64,000 nt of DNA, from contig OZ241991.1 in assembly GCA_965204095.1 (NCBI GenBank), positions 1,054,001 through 1,118,000 on the forward strand, written 5' to 3'. The notes beneath the pieces are model-generated. The model did not search any database, was not told the DNA's origin, and saw only the letters and a program-made list of their open reading frames with translations. Of the stretch, positions 1-9,294 are shown piece by piece (the stretch's first letter is position 1; each line of letters begins with the position of its first letter). The DNA comes from JAPPLB01 sp965204095. Its GTDB lineage: Bacteria; Acidobacteriota; Terriglobia; Bryobacterales; UBA6623. The translations under genes were made by a program, and so were the position numbers.

Positions 1-1097
1 CAGTGGACGCCGTCAGTGCCGAACGAGAGCGCACTGACAGGCTGCGAGAACGCACTGATGATCCACGGAACAAGAAACACTTCGTAGGAACTCACCGGGA
101 TGAGTGCTCGGGCAACCGGACCCGTCGAGGCGAGCATGACGATTGTCAGAACCACTCCACAGCCGAGACTCCATTGGCAGACGACCGTGGCCACGCGGCG
201 ACTCTGTCGAAGGTCATCGGCTCCCAGGAAATACGCAACCAAGCTCTGCCCCGCGATAGCAAAGGCATCCAGAAACAACGCGGTGAAGGCCCATACTTGA
301 CGGATGGCTTGATGGGCTGCCCCGGCATCGGCGCTGATTTCGGTTGCCGCTCGGGTGGTGAGCAAAAGGAAGAAGTTCAGGGCCGCGGTGCGGATAAAAA
401 GCTCCTCGCCGATTTTCAAGAGCTTGCCGAGTTGCGAGAGATGGGCGCGAGCCGGGATGCCGATCCGAATGATAGCGACCGTGACTGCCGCAGCCGCACC
501 GAGCCACTGGCTGATGACACTGGCGGCTGCGGCGCCGGCAACACCCATCGCGGGAACGGGCCCCCATCCGAAGATGAAAATCGGGTCGAGAGCGATGTTC
601 AATACGTTGAGGCCGGAAGCAATCCACATCGGGGATCGCATGTCTTGCAGTCCACGGAGGGTCCCGAAGGAGGCGACCGTCAGCAGAATGGCCGGCGCGC
701 CGAGAAGCCGGACCGTGATGTAGTCGCGAGCCTCCGCCGCGATTTCTCCATCAGCCCCCATGAGCAGCACGAGTGGATCGACCGCCAGCCAAACAAGCCC
801 GCCAATACCGGCACCCATGAGAACGCTCAAGCCGAGCGCTTGGACATTCGCAACGCGGGCGTGTTCGATGTCCCCGCTACCTTCGCTACGGGCAACTTCG
901 GTTTGGGTTCCGATCCCCAGAAAGTTGAACATCCAGAAAATGCTCGAGAGCAGGGCCGCTCCTACGCCGAGTCCCGCCAAGGCGACAGCGTCCAGGCGGG
1001 CAACGAAGGCGGTGTCAGCCAGACCGGTGAGGGGCTCGGCAACGAGGGAAACGAGGAGAGGCGCGGAGAGGCCGACGAACGTCCGATGCGGCTTCAA
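1..1097 (-). CDS. MATE-family multidrug/Na+ efflux transporter, C-terminus cut by window edge
   Basis: Reading the minus strand gives one open frame of about 365 codons with no ATG. The N-terminal part has the MATE/DinF hallmarks: a helix ending in EPLTGLADTAFVARLD, then ALAGLGVGAALLSSIFWMFNFLGIGTQ. Further hydrophobic segments follow (VLMGAGIGGLVWLAV, LNIALDPIFIFGWGPVPAMGVAGAAAASVISQW). Family members are roughly 430-450 residues, so the last helices lie outside the window. The frame is closed by a TGA just upstream of about 1124, so initiation must use TTG at 1095-1097 or at 1122-1124; neither has a good Shine-Dalgarno. Proteins of this type expel drugs or metabolites using a Na+ or H+ gradient; the substrate cannot be told. 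Confidence 0.85.
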   Translation of the reverse strand, partial: MKPHRTFVGLSAPLLVSLVAEPLTGLADTAFVARLDAVALAGLGVGAALLSSIFWMFNFLGIGTQTEVARSEGSGDIEHARVANVQALGLSVLMGAGIGGLVWLAVDPLVLLMGADGEIAAEARDYITVRLLGAPAILLTVASFGTLRGLQDMRSPMWIASGLNVLNIALDPIFIFGWGPVPAMGVAGAAAASVISQWLGAAAAVTVAIIRIGIPARAHLSQLGKLLKIGEELFIRTAALNFFLLLTTRAATEISADAGAAHQAIRQVWAFTALFLDAFAIAGQSLVAYFLGADDLRQSRRVATVVCQWSLGCGVVLTIVMLASTGPVARALIPVSSYEVFLVPWIISAFSQPVSALSFGTDGVH

Positions 1098-1687
1098 CGT
1101 GAAGGGATGGGGAGTGTCGGGCAAAGGGAATGCTCAGTTCATCTGTTTGGGGTGATCGGGCTTTGCAGAGCTCCCTTTTGCTCCTTCCTGCTCAGGAGCA
1201 GAACGAGAAAACGTGCAAGGACTGCACTATGTAGTATGACCAAGACGGGCGAGTGGAACGCTTCCGTGAGGGCGAATCCGTCGGGAAAGTCCGATGTCGG
1301 AGACCGGTTGAGACCAAGCTGCTCTCGGAAAGCAGGAGACCAGGAACCGGGGCCGTGTCGAGAGATGCGTCGACGACATCCTCGATCTTCTGGTCCAACA
1401 GAGCATCGGCCCAGTGAACTTCGCGGTGGCCAGCCTTGTTCTCGAAGTGAATCATGGCGCTGTTTGCCCAGAACGACCGAAAGAATACGAAGGGAAACGC
1501 AGATCAAGGGTCGTCGACAGGTATATCCGAGCAGTCGCGGCGTCACATGTGACACTGATGTGAAAACCCATGATCCTCGCCGCGGATAGGTCGAAACGAG
1601 GCCGGTGCGACGGTACGGAAGAGGTAGGACGAAAGGCACGACATGGGTTTTAAGCCGTGATTGATCCGCACTTGGGCGGGGGCGGAA
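1098..1687. other. Gene-poor spacer upstream of the MATE gene
   Basis: About 590 bases without a convincing gene. A minus-strand frame at 1192-1455 (87 codons) and a plus-strand frame ending near 1561 are both short, have no family resemblance I recognise and no ribosome binding site. This may be a decayed gene; I see no promoter or RNA I can defend. Confidence 0.4.
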
Positions 1688-1896
1688 CTAGCCTGCATTT
1701 CTCACCACCCGGTGGTTGAAGCACACGATACGACCGCCAGGACTTCGTTGCGCTTGCTTGCCGTGCTCAACGTACGGTTCAAGTACGCCTGTGCGCGCCA
1801 AGCGGCTCGCGCCTTTTTCCTCCGCCCGGCTTGCGCCTAGTCCTGGCGGTCCTCTCACGCACTTCGCCTCGCCGCGCACTGAGAAATGCAGGCTAG
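1688..1896 (-). mobile_element. CTAG-flanked MITE, type A, long variant, inverted
   Basis: The element begins CTAG-CCTGCATTTCTCACCAC and ends with the inverted copy followed by CTAG (1893-1896). Compared with the 185-bp copies (43803, 49599, 63743) it lies in the opposite orientation and is 209 bp, because the middle carries a divergent stretch near 1811-1845. It contains no reading frame of its own. It sits about 50 bases upstream of the 2OG oxygenase gene. Confidence 0.9.
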
Positions 1897-1950
1897 CGAA
1901 CCGCGGTCCTCTTGACATTGGTCCTTGCTGCACGAAACCATGAGGCCGGA

Positions 1951-3048
1951 ATGACCTCGATTCTTGCCCGCGATCTTCAGCAGCGTGTTCCTCTGCTCGC
2001 TGAGCAGTTTCGGAAGGCCGATCCGTTTCCCCATGTGCTTATCAAGAACTTCGTCGAACCGTCTTTCCTCGATCGGCTGATTCGCGAGTTCCCGGCATTC
2101 GACCATGGCAAGGCGCTCAACGAGTACGGTGAAGTGGGCAGCAAGGCTGTTCATGAGAATCTTCCCCCACTTGGCGAGACATACCGGCAGCTTGATGAAC
2201 TTTTTGCATCGCCGTATCTGCTAGGTTTGATCAGCGGGATCACGAGCATTCCAAATCTGCTCTATGACCCGGAATACGTAGGTGGCGGGACCCACGATAA
2301 TCGGCACGGGCAGGAACTCGATCCGCATGTGGACTTCAACTTTCACCCGACGAATCGTTGGCATCGGAGGCTGAACCTCATTCTTTTTCTGAATGAGGAA
2401 TGGAGGGCGGAATGGGGCGGTTCGTTGCAGGTTCACTCAGATCCGTGGGAACAGAACCAGCCGGATCGCGTGAAGTCGTACTTGCCGTTGGCGAATCATT
2501 GCGTTCTCTTCGAGACATCGGAGGTCTCCTGGCACGGGTTCCCGAAGATCGACTTTCCGGAGAACAGGAGGGATCTCTCGCGCCGCTCGATCGCGGTGTA
2601 TTTCTATACGAAATCGCGCCCAAAAGAGCAGACGGCGCCGGACCACAGTACGGTCTATGTACCGCGAGCTCTGCCGGACAAGTTTCGCGCCGGACACAAG
2701 TTGAGCAATGAGGATGCGGGCGAATTAAAGATAGCGGTCCAGCGGCGTGATCGGCAGATGAAGTTTCTCTACGAAAGGGAGAAGGAATTCTCGCTGGTGA
2801 TCGAAGGTTGCCACTGGCGTATCGGCGAGCACGAAAAGGAGATCGACAGGCTGCAGGCGCTCCATCGCGAGCAGCGCGAAGAGATCGGGAAGCTGGTGAC
2901 GCTCAACCGCGAACTGCGCGAGGAGATCGAGAATCTGAAGCGGAAACATGCCGACGCGCTATACCGGATCTTCCGTTCCCCGACGTTTCGACTGGGGTAT
3001 ATGCTGAGTTGGCCGGCACGTGTCTTGAAGGGGTTGTTCGGAACGTAA
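1951..3048 (+). CDS. 2OG-Fe(II) oxygenase with C-terminal coiled coil
   Basis: The protein (about 365 residues) has the double-stranded beta-helix metal site of prolyl-4-hydroxylase-like dioxygenases: H-x-D in LDPHVDFN, a distal histidine in VSWHGFP and a downstream RRSIAVYFY whose arginine would hold 2-oxoglutarate. After about residue 250 there is a long charged coiled coil (EREKEF ... REIENLKRKHADA), then a short tail RIFRSPTFRLGYMLSWPARVLKG, a type of ending often seen in glycan-related proteins. I chose ATG 1951, preceded by GAGGCCGG; the frame is open 39 bases further upstream. The substrate is unknown; protein, glycan or small-molecule hydroxylation are all possible. Confidence 0.8.
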   Translation: MTSILARDLQQRVPLLAEQFRKADPFPHVLIKNFVEPSFLDRLIREFPAFDHGKALNEYGEVGSKAVHENLPPLGETYRQLDELFASPYLLGLISGITSIPNLLYDPEYVGGGTHDNRHGQELDPHVDFNFHPTNRWHRRLNLILFLNEEWRAEWGGSLQVHSDPWEQNQPDRVKSYLPLANHCVLFETSEVSWHGFPKIDFPENRRDLSRRSIAVYFYTKSRPKEQTAPDHSTVYVPRALPDKFRAGHKLSNEDAGELKIAVQRRDRQMKFLYEREKEFSLVIEGCHWRIGEHEKEIDRLQALHREQREEIGKLVTLNRELREEIENLKRKHADALYRIFRSPTFRLGYMLSWPARVLKGLFGT

Positions 3049-3265
3049 CCGGGGCTCACTTCACGCACATGCCATAGGCAGCCAGTGACACTGCCAACGA
3101 CCTGCACAACTCGTCCGGCCACTCAGACGGATGAACTCATCCTGCAGGAATCGGTTTCGCAGCATGAAAGACGGAGGAGAGCCTTGACGATGGTTCGGAA
3201 ACTGGTCCGGGTTTCAGTCGATCCGATACAGTCGAAGGCGTGTGATAGCGTGCCCGCGCCTATTG

Positions 3266-4921
3266 TCAGACGGGGCCTTCCGTAGGCGGGAGCGAAGAGC
3301 GCCAGCCTTCGCGGAGCATTCCCTGGAGACCGTTGAGGAGGCTGATATTCTCGGGTCGGTTGGCGATGTTTCGAGTTTCGAGGGGGTCGGCTTCGTAATC
3401 GTAGAGTTCGGCCGAGGTGTAGGGAAAGTCCTGGGCGCGCCACTCGGTGTAGCGATAGCGGCGAGTGCGGATCGAATAACCCATTCCTGCGCCGACGCCG
3501 GGGATTTCTCGCGGGTATTGGCTGAAGACCGCACGTTTCCAAAGGCGGTCCGGATCGTCGAATAACGGGACGAAGCTCGAACCCTCAAGTGCACCGGGCC
3601 GGTCGAGACCGCAAAGTTCGCAGAGTGTAGGGAAGATGTCGACCAGTTCGGTGAGCCCCGAGGTCTTCCTGTTTTTCCCGAGCCGGCCCGGGGCACTGAC
3701 GATCAACGGGGCACGGGTGGCGGCTTCCAGGTTCGTGTGCTTGTTCCAGAGGCCGTGGTCGCCGAGGTGATAACCATGGTCCCCCCATAGAACGACCACC
3801 GTGTTGTCTCGCAGGCGGAGGTCTTCCAGGGCCTTCAGAAGCCGGCCGATCTGGGCATCCACGTAACTGACCGAAGCGCGGTAAGCGCGGATCAGGTCGC
3901 GGGCCTGATCGGCGGGGATCGGTCCGTCCTGAGGGATGTTGATGTAGCCGCGGAGCTCGTTCGAGTTGTGAAGCGCGTACGGCGGAGCCCCGGCTGGAGG
4001 TTCGCGGAAAGCAGCGAGGTCGATCTGCGACTTCGGATAGAGGTCGAAATACTTCTCGGGAGCGACGAACGGCAGGTGAGGCTTCAAGAAACCCGCTGCA
4101 AGGAAAAACCGCTTGCGGCGCAACTCGCCGAGTGCGTGGACGACCGCATCAGCGGTCATACCGTCGGCAAGTTGGTTATCGGCCACCCGGCGGCTTTCCC
4201 AGCTACGCATTCCCCAGCCGCGTTGTCCTACAACGGCGGGCTTTCGTTTCGCGGGTTCGTAATAGAAACGCTCGTTGGAAATCCAGTTATTCGAGCGAAG
4301 GCCATCCCACTTGGCCTGAACGAAGCGGCGGCTTTCCACCGTATTCCATCCGTGGTGATCGGGAATCCAGGAGGGGACGCTCCAGGATTGCAAGTCGTCA
4401 AGTTCCGGCTTGTGAAAAATCTTGCTGAAGCCCGCTGCGACATAGCCGTGATCTTTGAAATGCTCGGGGATGGTCACGGTGTCCCGGAGAAATCGGCGGA
4501 AATGGGTTTGAAGGTCGTGGACACGGGTTGTGTCGGGTCGGAGTCCGGTGAGCAACGAGGTTCGTGAAGGGCTGCAAACGGCCTGCTGGCAGTAGGCGCT
4601 CGTGAACGTGAGTCCGTCGGCTGCGAGGGCGTCGATGTTCGGAGTGCGGATGTCGGGGTCCCCGTAGCAGCCCAGAGAAGGACGCAGGTCGTCGACGGCG
4701 ATGAAGAGAACATTGAACTCCGGTTTTGGGGACTTTTTTGCACGACCGCGAGTGGGAAGGAGTATCGCGGCCGATCCGGCGGTGGCGCGGAGAAGCTGGC
4801 GGCGCGAAAGGCCCGGCTGCGAGCAGGCGGTTTCGTCGACCTGAGCGAGAGAGGTCCGGCTTGCCACAACGGGCGCGGCACCGTTCTCGGGCACTCTTTC
4901 AGCATCGCATCCGGCAGGCAT
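3266..4921 (-). CDS. Secreted Cys-type sulfatase (iduronate-2-sulfatase-like)
   Basis: The CSPSRTSLLTG motif (Cys about residue 116) is the formylglycine signature C-x-P-x-R of type I sulfatases. Metal ligands appear in AVDDLRPSLGCYG near residues 75-85 and in WGDHGYHLGDHGLWNKHT later. The N-terminus carries a twin-arginine signal, SRRQLLRATAGSAAILLP, so the enzyme should be exported via Tat. The whole architecture, including the C-terminal ELYDYEADPLETRNIA, fits iduronate-2-sulfatase/choline-sulfatase relatives that act on sulfated glycans. A formylglycine-generating enzyme is not in this window. The gene starts 21 bases after the upstream PLP enzyme gene ends, so the two may share a transcript. 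The exact start among the first 40 residues is uncertain. Confidence 0.92.
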   Translation of the reverse strand: MPAGCDAERVPENGAAPVVASRTSLAQVDETACSQPGLSRRQLLRATAGSAAILLPTRGRAKKSPKPEFNVLFIAVDDLRPSLGCYGDPDIRTPNIDALAADGLTFTSAYCQQAVCSPSRTSLLTGLRPDTTRVHDLQTHFRRFLRDTVTIPEHFKDHGYVAAGFSKIFHKPELDDLQSWSVPSWIPDHHGWNTVESRRFVQAKWDGLRSNNWISNERFYYEPAKRKPAVVGQRGWGMRSWESRRVADNQLADGMTADAVVHALGELRRKRFFLAAGFLKPHLPFVAPEKYFDLYPKSQIDLAAFREPPAGAPPYALHNSNELRGYINIPQDGPIPADQARDLIRAYRASVSYVDAQIGRLLKALEDLRLRDNTVVVLWGDHGYHLGDHGLWNKHTNLEAATRAPLIVSAPGRLGKNRKTSGLTELVDIFPTLCELCGLDRPGALEGSSFVPLFDDPDRLWKRAVFSQYPREIPGVGAGMGYSIRTRRYRYTEWRAQDFPYTSAELYDYEADPLETRNIANRPENISLLNGLQGMLREGWRSSLPPTEGPV

Positions 4922-4942
4922 GGAGTCCTTCTGTCTGGAGTT

Positions 4943-6124
4943 CTATCGTTTGAGTGCCTGATCGAGGTCGGCTTCGATATCTTCGACGGCTTCGATGCCA
5001 GCGGAGAGGCGAACCAGACTGTCGCGTATGCCAAGACGCTCACGATGCTTCGGCGCGAGATCGCGATGGGAGCTGATCGCCGGATAAAGCATGAGCGAAT
5101 GGACATCGCCGAGCGTCGTGGCGGGAACGATCATCCGCAGGGCGTCCATGAAAGCGAATACTTCCTGCCGTCCAGCGTCTTTGATCTCGAAACTGACCAT
5201 CCCGCCGAAAAGATTCCGCGGAAAAAGACGCCGGGAGGTCTCGATGTCAGGGTGTTCCGGATCGCCGGGGAAATAGACTCTCTTCACGCGAGGGTGTCCC
5301 TTGAGCCAAGCGGCGATGTGGCAAGCGTTTTGACATTGGCGCTCGATGCGCAACGGAAGCGTCTTGATGCCGCGCATGGCAAGATAGGCTTCGAAGGGGC
5401 CGATGTTCGGCCCGAGAGTGCGCGCCAAGACGGTGATGAGTTGACGCCACTCTTCGCTTGCGACGAGAGCGCCGCCCATGAGGTCGCCGTGGCCCGCCAG
5501 ATACTTCGTCATGCTGTGCACAACCAAGTCGACGCCGAGTTCCAGGGGACGGAGCAACACCGGCGTGGCGAAGGTATTGTCAACGATGACCGACGCCCCG
5601 TGCGCGTGAGCAAGAGTTGTGATTCGGTCGATCGGCGCAACGCGCAGCAGAGGATTCGAAACCGGCTCAAGCAGCACACAGGACGGTTTCTCTTTCGCAA
5701 GCACTTGCTCGAAATCGTCGAGATCGCAAGGTTCGGCGAAGCTGATGTCAACACCGGTCGGCCCGAGGATGTTCGTCAGCAAAGTAATGCTCTGGCCGTA
5801 CATGACCTTGGCGCAGAGCACCGAGCGGCGACGATCGGTCATCGCGGCAATCAGAGCAAGGTGAATGGCCGACATGCCCGAGGTCGTGGCGACCGCCAGG
5901 TCGCCGCCTTCGAGCCGCGCCAGCAGTTCCTCGAGAGCGGCCGTGGTGGGGTTGCCATAACGGGTGTAACCGTGGCCCTCAATCTCTTCGTTGAAGACCC
6001 GGTCGAGGTCTTCCGTGCGCTCATAAAAGAAGCTGGAGGTCCCGTATACGGGTGTCGTGGACGGGACGTAGTTGCCGAGCTTCTTGCGGTCGCCCGCATG
6101 CACGGCTAGCGTATCGATCTTCAT
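4943..6124 (-). CDS. PLP-dependent trans-sulfuration enzyme (cystathionine gamma-synthase/lyase family)
   Basis: A full-length Cys/Met metabolism PLP enzyme of 393 residues. The Schiff-base lysine is in VVHSMTKYLAGHGD (Lys about 207). The cofactor-binding YTRYGNPT, ATTSGMSAIHLAL and DNTFATP motifs are all present. The family includes cystathionine gamma-synthase, cystathionine gamma-lyase, O-acetylhomoserine sulfhydrylase and methionine gamma-lyase, which cannot be separated by eye. It lies directly upstream of the sulfatase on the same strand, a context that may link sulfur release to sulfur amino-acid metabolism, though this is only positional inference. It is divergent from secA. Confidence 0.93.
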   Translation of the reverse strand: MKIDTLAVHAGDRKKLGNYVPSTTPVYGTSSFFYERTEDLDRVFNEEIEGHGYTRYGNPTTAALEELLARLEGGDLAVATTSGMSAIHLALIAAMTDRRRSVLCAKVMYGQSITLLTNILGPTGVDISFAEPCDLDDFEQVLAKEKPSCVLLEPVSNPLLRVAPIDRITTLAHAHGASVIVDNTFATPVLLRPLELGVDLVVHSMTKYLAGHGDLMGGALVASEEWRQLITVLARTLGPNIGPFEAYLAMRGIKTLPLRIERQCQNACHIAAWLKGHPRVKRVYFPGDPEHPDIETSRRLFPRNLFGGMVSFEIKDAGRQEVFAFMDALRMIVPATTLGDVHSLMLYPAISSHRDLAPKHRERLGIRDSLVRLSAGIEAVEDIEADLDQALKR

Positions 6125-6337
6125 CTGCTTGTGGAGGGGGCAGCGGAGGACGTCTTTTCGTGATTATATGCGGTTGGCTGCGGCCGCGTTCGTGATCATA
6201 GACGGTGCATGGATAACTCGCTGGTGCTATCGCTCTTTGCAGAGATGCTCTCGAAGACGGCAGGCGAGTTGTCAGGTCGAAAGCCCGAAGGTGAACGGTA
6301 CAATGAAAGCGTGGTAACTGCCCTTTCTTTATAGACC

Positions 6338-9136
6338 ATGCTCGACAATTTGCTTGCCAAGGTCTTCGGCACCAAGCACGAGCGCGAACTCAAGCGGCTT
6401 CGTCCGAAAGTCGTTGCGATCAATGATCGCGAGCAAGAGGTAAAAAACCTCAGCGACGAGCAGCTACGAGCCAAAACCGCTGAATTCAAGGAAAGAATCT
6501 CGAACGGGGAGTCTCTCGACGACTTGCTGTTCGAAGTGTTCGCGGTATGCCGCGAGGTCGGTCGTCGTGTGCTCGCGATGCGGCACTTCGACGTTCAGTT
6601 GATCGGCGGTATCGTCCTGCACGAAGGCACAATCTCCGAGATGAAAACCGGTGAAGGCAAGACGCTTGTCGCGACATTGCCGGCCTACCTGAACGCGCTG
6701 GAAGGCAAGGGCGTGCATGTCGTTACCGTGAACGACTACCTGGCGCGGCGCGACGCCGAGTGGATGGGCAAGCTGTACGGTTTCCTGGGTTTGCAGGTGG
6801 GCGTGATCGTCCATGATCTGACTGAGCAGGAGCGTCGCAAGAGCTACGGCTCCGACATCACCTACGGCACAAACAACGAGTTTGGATTCGACTACTTGCG
6901 CGACAACATGAAGTTTGATCTCGCGGACTGCGTCCAGCGGGAGCACAACTTCGCGATTGTCGACGAGGTGGACTCGATCCTGATCGACGAGGCGCGAACT
7001 CCACTGATCATTTCAGGTCCGAGCGAGGAATCGACGGACAAGTACTACAAAGTGAATCGCTCCATCCCGAAAATGGAGCGAGGCGAGGTGATCCAGGGAG
7101 AGGAACCGCGCGATCGCACGTACACGGGCGACTACATCATCGAGGAAAAGCACCGTACCGCCTTCCTGACCGAGCAGGGCGAGGCGAAGGTTGAAAAGGC
7201 TCTGGGCATTGGTAACATCAACGATCTGGCGAATTATGAGCTGAAGCACTGTGTCGAGCAGGCGCTCAAGGCGCATACGATCTTCCAACGCGACAAGGAC
7301 TACGTCGTCAAGGACGGCCAGGTGGTGATCGTCGACGAGTTCACCGGGCGGCTGATGCCGGGCCGGCGTTGGAGCGACGGCCTGCATCAAGCCGTGGAAG
7401 CAAAAGAGCGCGTCAAGATCGAACGTGAGAACCAGACACTGGCGACGATTACCTTCCAGAATTACTTCCGAATGTATAATAAGCTGGCCGGAATGACCGG
7501 TACAGCCGACACAGAAGCCCCTGAGTTCTCAAAGATTTACAAGCTTGATGTTAACGTGATCCCTACGAATCGGGATCTGATTCGCGTTGAGCATCCGGAT
7601 ATTGTTTACCGAACCGAGGAAGAGAAATTCCGGAACGCCGCGATGGAGATCAAGGAACTGGCCGCATCGGGACAGCCGGTCTTGGTGGGAACGATCTCGA
7701 TCGAGAAGTCCGAGCATCTGTCGCGCATCCTCAAGAAGATGGGCATCAAGCACGAAGTGCTCAATGCCAAGCAGCACGAGCGCGAGGCGGTGATCGTCGC
7801 CCAGGCAGGCCGAAAAGGCGCGGTCACGGTCTCGACGAACATGGCCGGCCGTGGCACGGACATTCTACTCGGCGGCAACCCGGAGCACCTGGCGATCGAG
7901 GCGCTGCGAAAACAGGGACGCAATCGCGATCAGTTGTCCGCGGAAGAATGGAAAGCGGCTATTGCCAGGCAGAAGGAGATCACCGACAAGGAGCATGACG
8001 AGGTGGTCCAACTGGGCGGCCTGTTCATCCTCGGCACGGAGCGTCACGAGTCGCGGCGGATTGACAACCAGCTTCGAGGCCGCGCCGGGAGGCAAGGAGA
8101 CCCCGGGGCTTCGCGGTTCTACCTCTCATTACAGGATGATCTCTTGAGGATCTTCGGGGGCGAGAAGGTCCAGAACCTGATGCTGAAGCTTGGCATGGAA
8201 GAAGACGTGCCGATCGAGTCGAAGCTGATCACCAAGCGCATCGAGGCAGCGCAGAAGGCCGTCGAGGCCCAGCACTTCGGAGCGCGCAAACATCTCCTCG
8301 AATACGATGACGTGATGAACAAGCAGCGCGAAGCCGTCTACGGTATGCGCCGCAAGCTGCTGGCGGGCAAAGATCAGCGGGACCACATCATGGGATTGAT
8401 CGGCGACTTGGCGGGTGACGCCGTAGAGTCACGTTGTCCCGAAAGAACGCATCCCGATACATGGGACATGACAGGGCTGCGGACGGACATCGCCAATGGT
8501 TTCGGTGTCAATATCGACAAGCTCGATCTGAACGGGCTTGATCGTCAGGCCACCGCCGACGAAATCACCGAGACGCTGAGCAAGCAGTATGAGGAGAAAG
8601 AGCAGTTGATGGGCGCCGAGAGGCTCCGTTACTCCGAACGGATGATCATGCTGCAACTGCTTGACGCGCAGTGGAAGGACCATCTGTTGTCGATGGACCA
8701 CCTCAAGGAAGGCATCACCCTGCGCAGCTATGGCCAGAGAGATCCATTGGTCGAGTACAAGAAAGAGTCGTTCCAACTCTTTCAGGACATGATGGCGCGG
8801 TTCGAGGAAGAGACTCTTCGATTCATGTTCCACCTGCAGCCCGCAACAAGTGCTCCTGAAAGGGCTCGGCGTGAGGCGGCGCCCGTGGGAGTGTTGGAAA
8901 TCAAGGAAGAGGCGCGTGCTTCAAGCCCGAGCCGGGACGTCGGTACGATCGAGGACTTCACACGCGACGTGCGGCGCAAAAAGGAGAAGGAGCTGGCGCA
9001 CGCGCGTATGGCTGGAGCCGGAGACCGGCAGGCGGCGGTGAAGCAGGTTATTCGGGGAAAGAAAGTGGGCCGCAACGCCCCTTGCCCTTGCGGAAGCGGC
9101 AAGAAACACAAGAAGTGCTGTGGCAGGGCCGCCTGA
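6338..9136 (+). CDS. secA: Preprotein translocase ATPase SecA
   Basis: Complete SecA of 932 residues, the motor of the Sec export pathway. Seen in order: N-terminal LSDEQLRAKTAEFKERI, Walker A MKTGEGKTLVATLPAYLNAL, the DEAD-like VDEVDSILIDEARTPLIISG, the preprotein crosslinking region, motif MAGRGTDILLGGNPEH, RGRAGRQGDPG, the helical wing/scaffold, and the C-terminal zinc-binding tail GRNAPCPCGSGKKHKKCC that contacts SecB and lipids. No strong Shine-Dalgarno precedes the ATG. A TACAAT hexamer at 6299-6304 may be the -10 box, but I see no well spaced -35. This window encodes many Sec/Tat-exported proteins that depend on general export. Confidence 0.98.
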   Translation: MLDNLLAKVFGTKHERELKRLRPKVVAINDREQEVKNLSDEQLRAKTAEFKERISNGESLDDLLFEVFAVCREVGRRVLAMRHFDVQLIGGIVLHEGTISEMKTGEGKTLVATLPAYLNALEGKGVHVVTVNDYLARRDAEWMGKLYGFLGLQVGVIVHDLTEQERRKSYGSDITYGTNNEFGFDYLRDNMKFDLADCVQREHNFAIVDEVDSILIDEARTPLIISGPSEESTDKYYKVNRSIPKMERGEVIQGEEPRDRTYTGDYIIEEKHRTAFLTEQGEAKVEKALGIGNINDLANYELKHCVEQALKAHTIFQRDKDYVVKDGQVVIVDEFTGRLMPGRRWSDGLHQAVEAKERVKIERENQTLATITFQNYFRMYNKLAGMTGTADTEAPEFSKIYKLDVNVIPTNRDLIRVEHPDIVYRTEEEKFRNAAMEIKELAASGQPVLVGTISIEKSEHLSRILKKMGIKHEVLNAKQHEREAVIVAQAGRKGAVTVSTNMAGRGTDILLGGNPEHLAIEALRKQGRNRDQLSAEEWKAAIARQKEITDKEHDEVVQLGGLFILGTERHESRRIDNQLRGRAGRQGDPGASRFYLSLQDDLLRIFGGEKVQNLMLKLGMEEDVPIESKLITKRIEAAQKAVEAQHFGARKHLLEYDDVMNKQREAVYGMRRKLLAGKDQRDHIMGLIGDLAGDAVESRCPERTHPDTWDMTGLRTDIANGFGVNIDKLDLNGLDRQATADEITETLSKQYEEKEQLMGAERLRYSERMIMLQLLDAQWKDHLLSMDHLKEGITLRSYGQRDPLVEYKKESFQLFQDMMARFEEETLRFMFHLQPATSAPERARREAAPVGVLEIKEEARASSPSRDVGTIEDFTRDVRRKKEKELAHARMAGAGDRQAAVKQVIRGKKVGRNAPCPCGSGKKHKKCCGRAA

Positions 9137-9294
9137 CTGCCGGTACTAATCGCGTGCTCTGGTGGCGTGTCAGCCTTTTATCTATCTGCAATGCGTTCGT
9201 ATGTTGTGGGCACCACAGTGACACCATGAATGATGACCCTCACCGCGGAGAGATGTTGTATTTTGGTTCGGGCTGCTGAGGAAACCAAATACCT

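Noticed and set aside
3..1589. A 528-codon open frame on the plus strand
   Set aside because: It is a charged, low-complexity shadow of the MATE transporter on the minus strand, whose translation shows clear membrane helices and family motifs; the MATE frame simply lacks an ATG.
6269..6304. TTGTCA ... TACAAT as a secA promoter
   Set aside because: The spacer is 24 bases, too long for a standard promoter; only the -10 hexamer is plausible.
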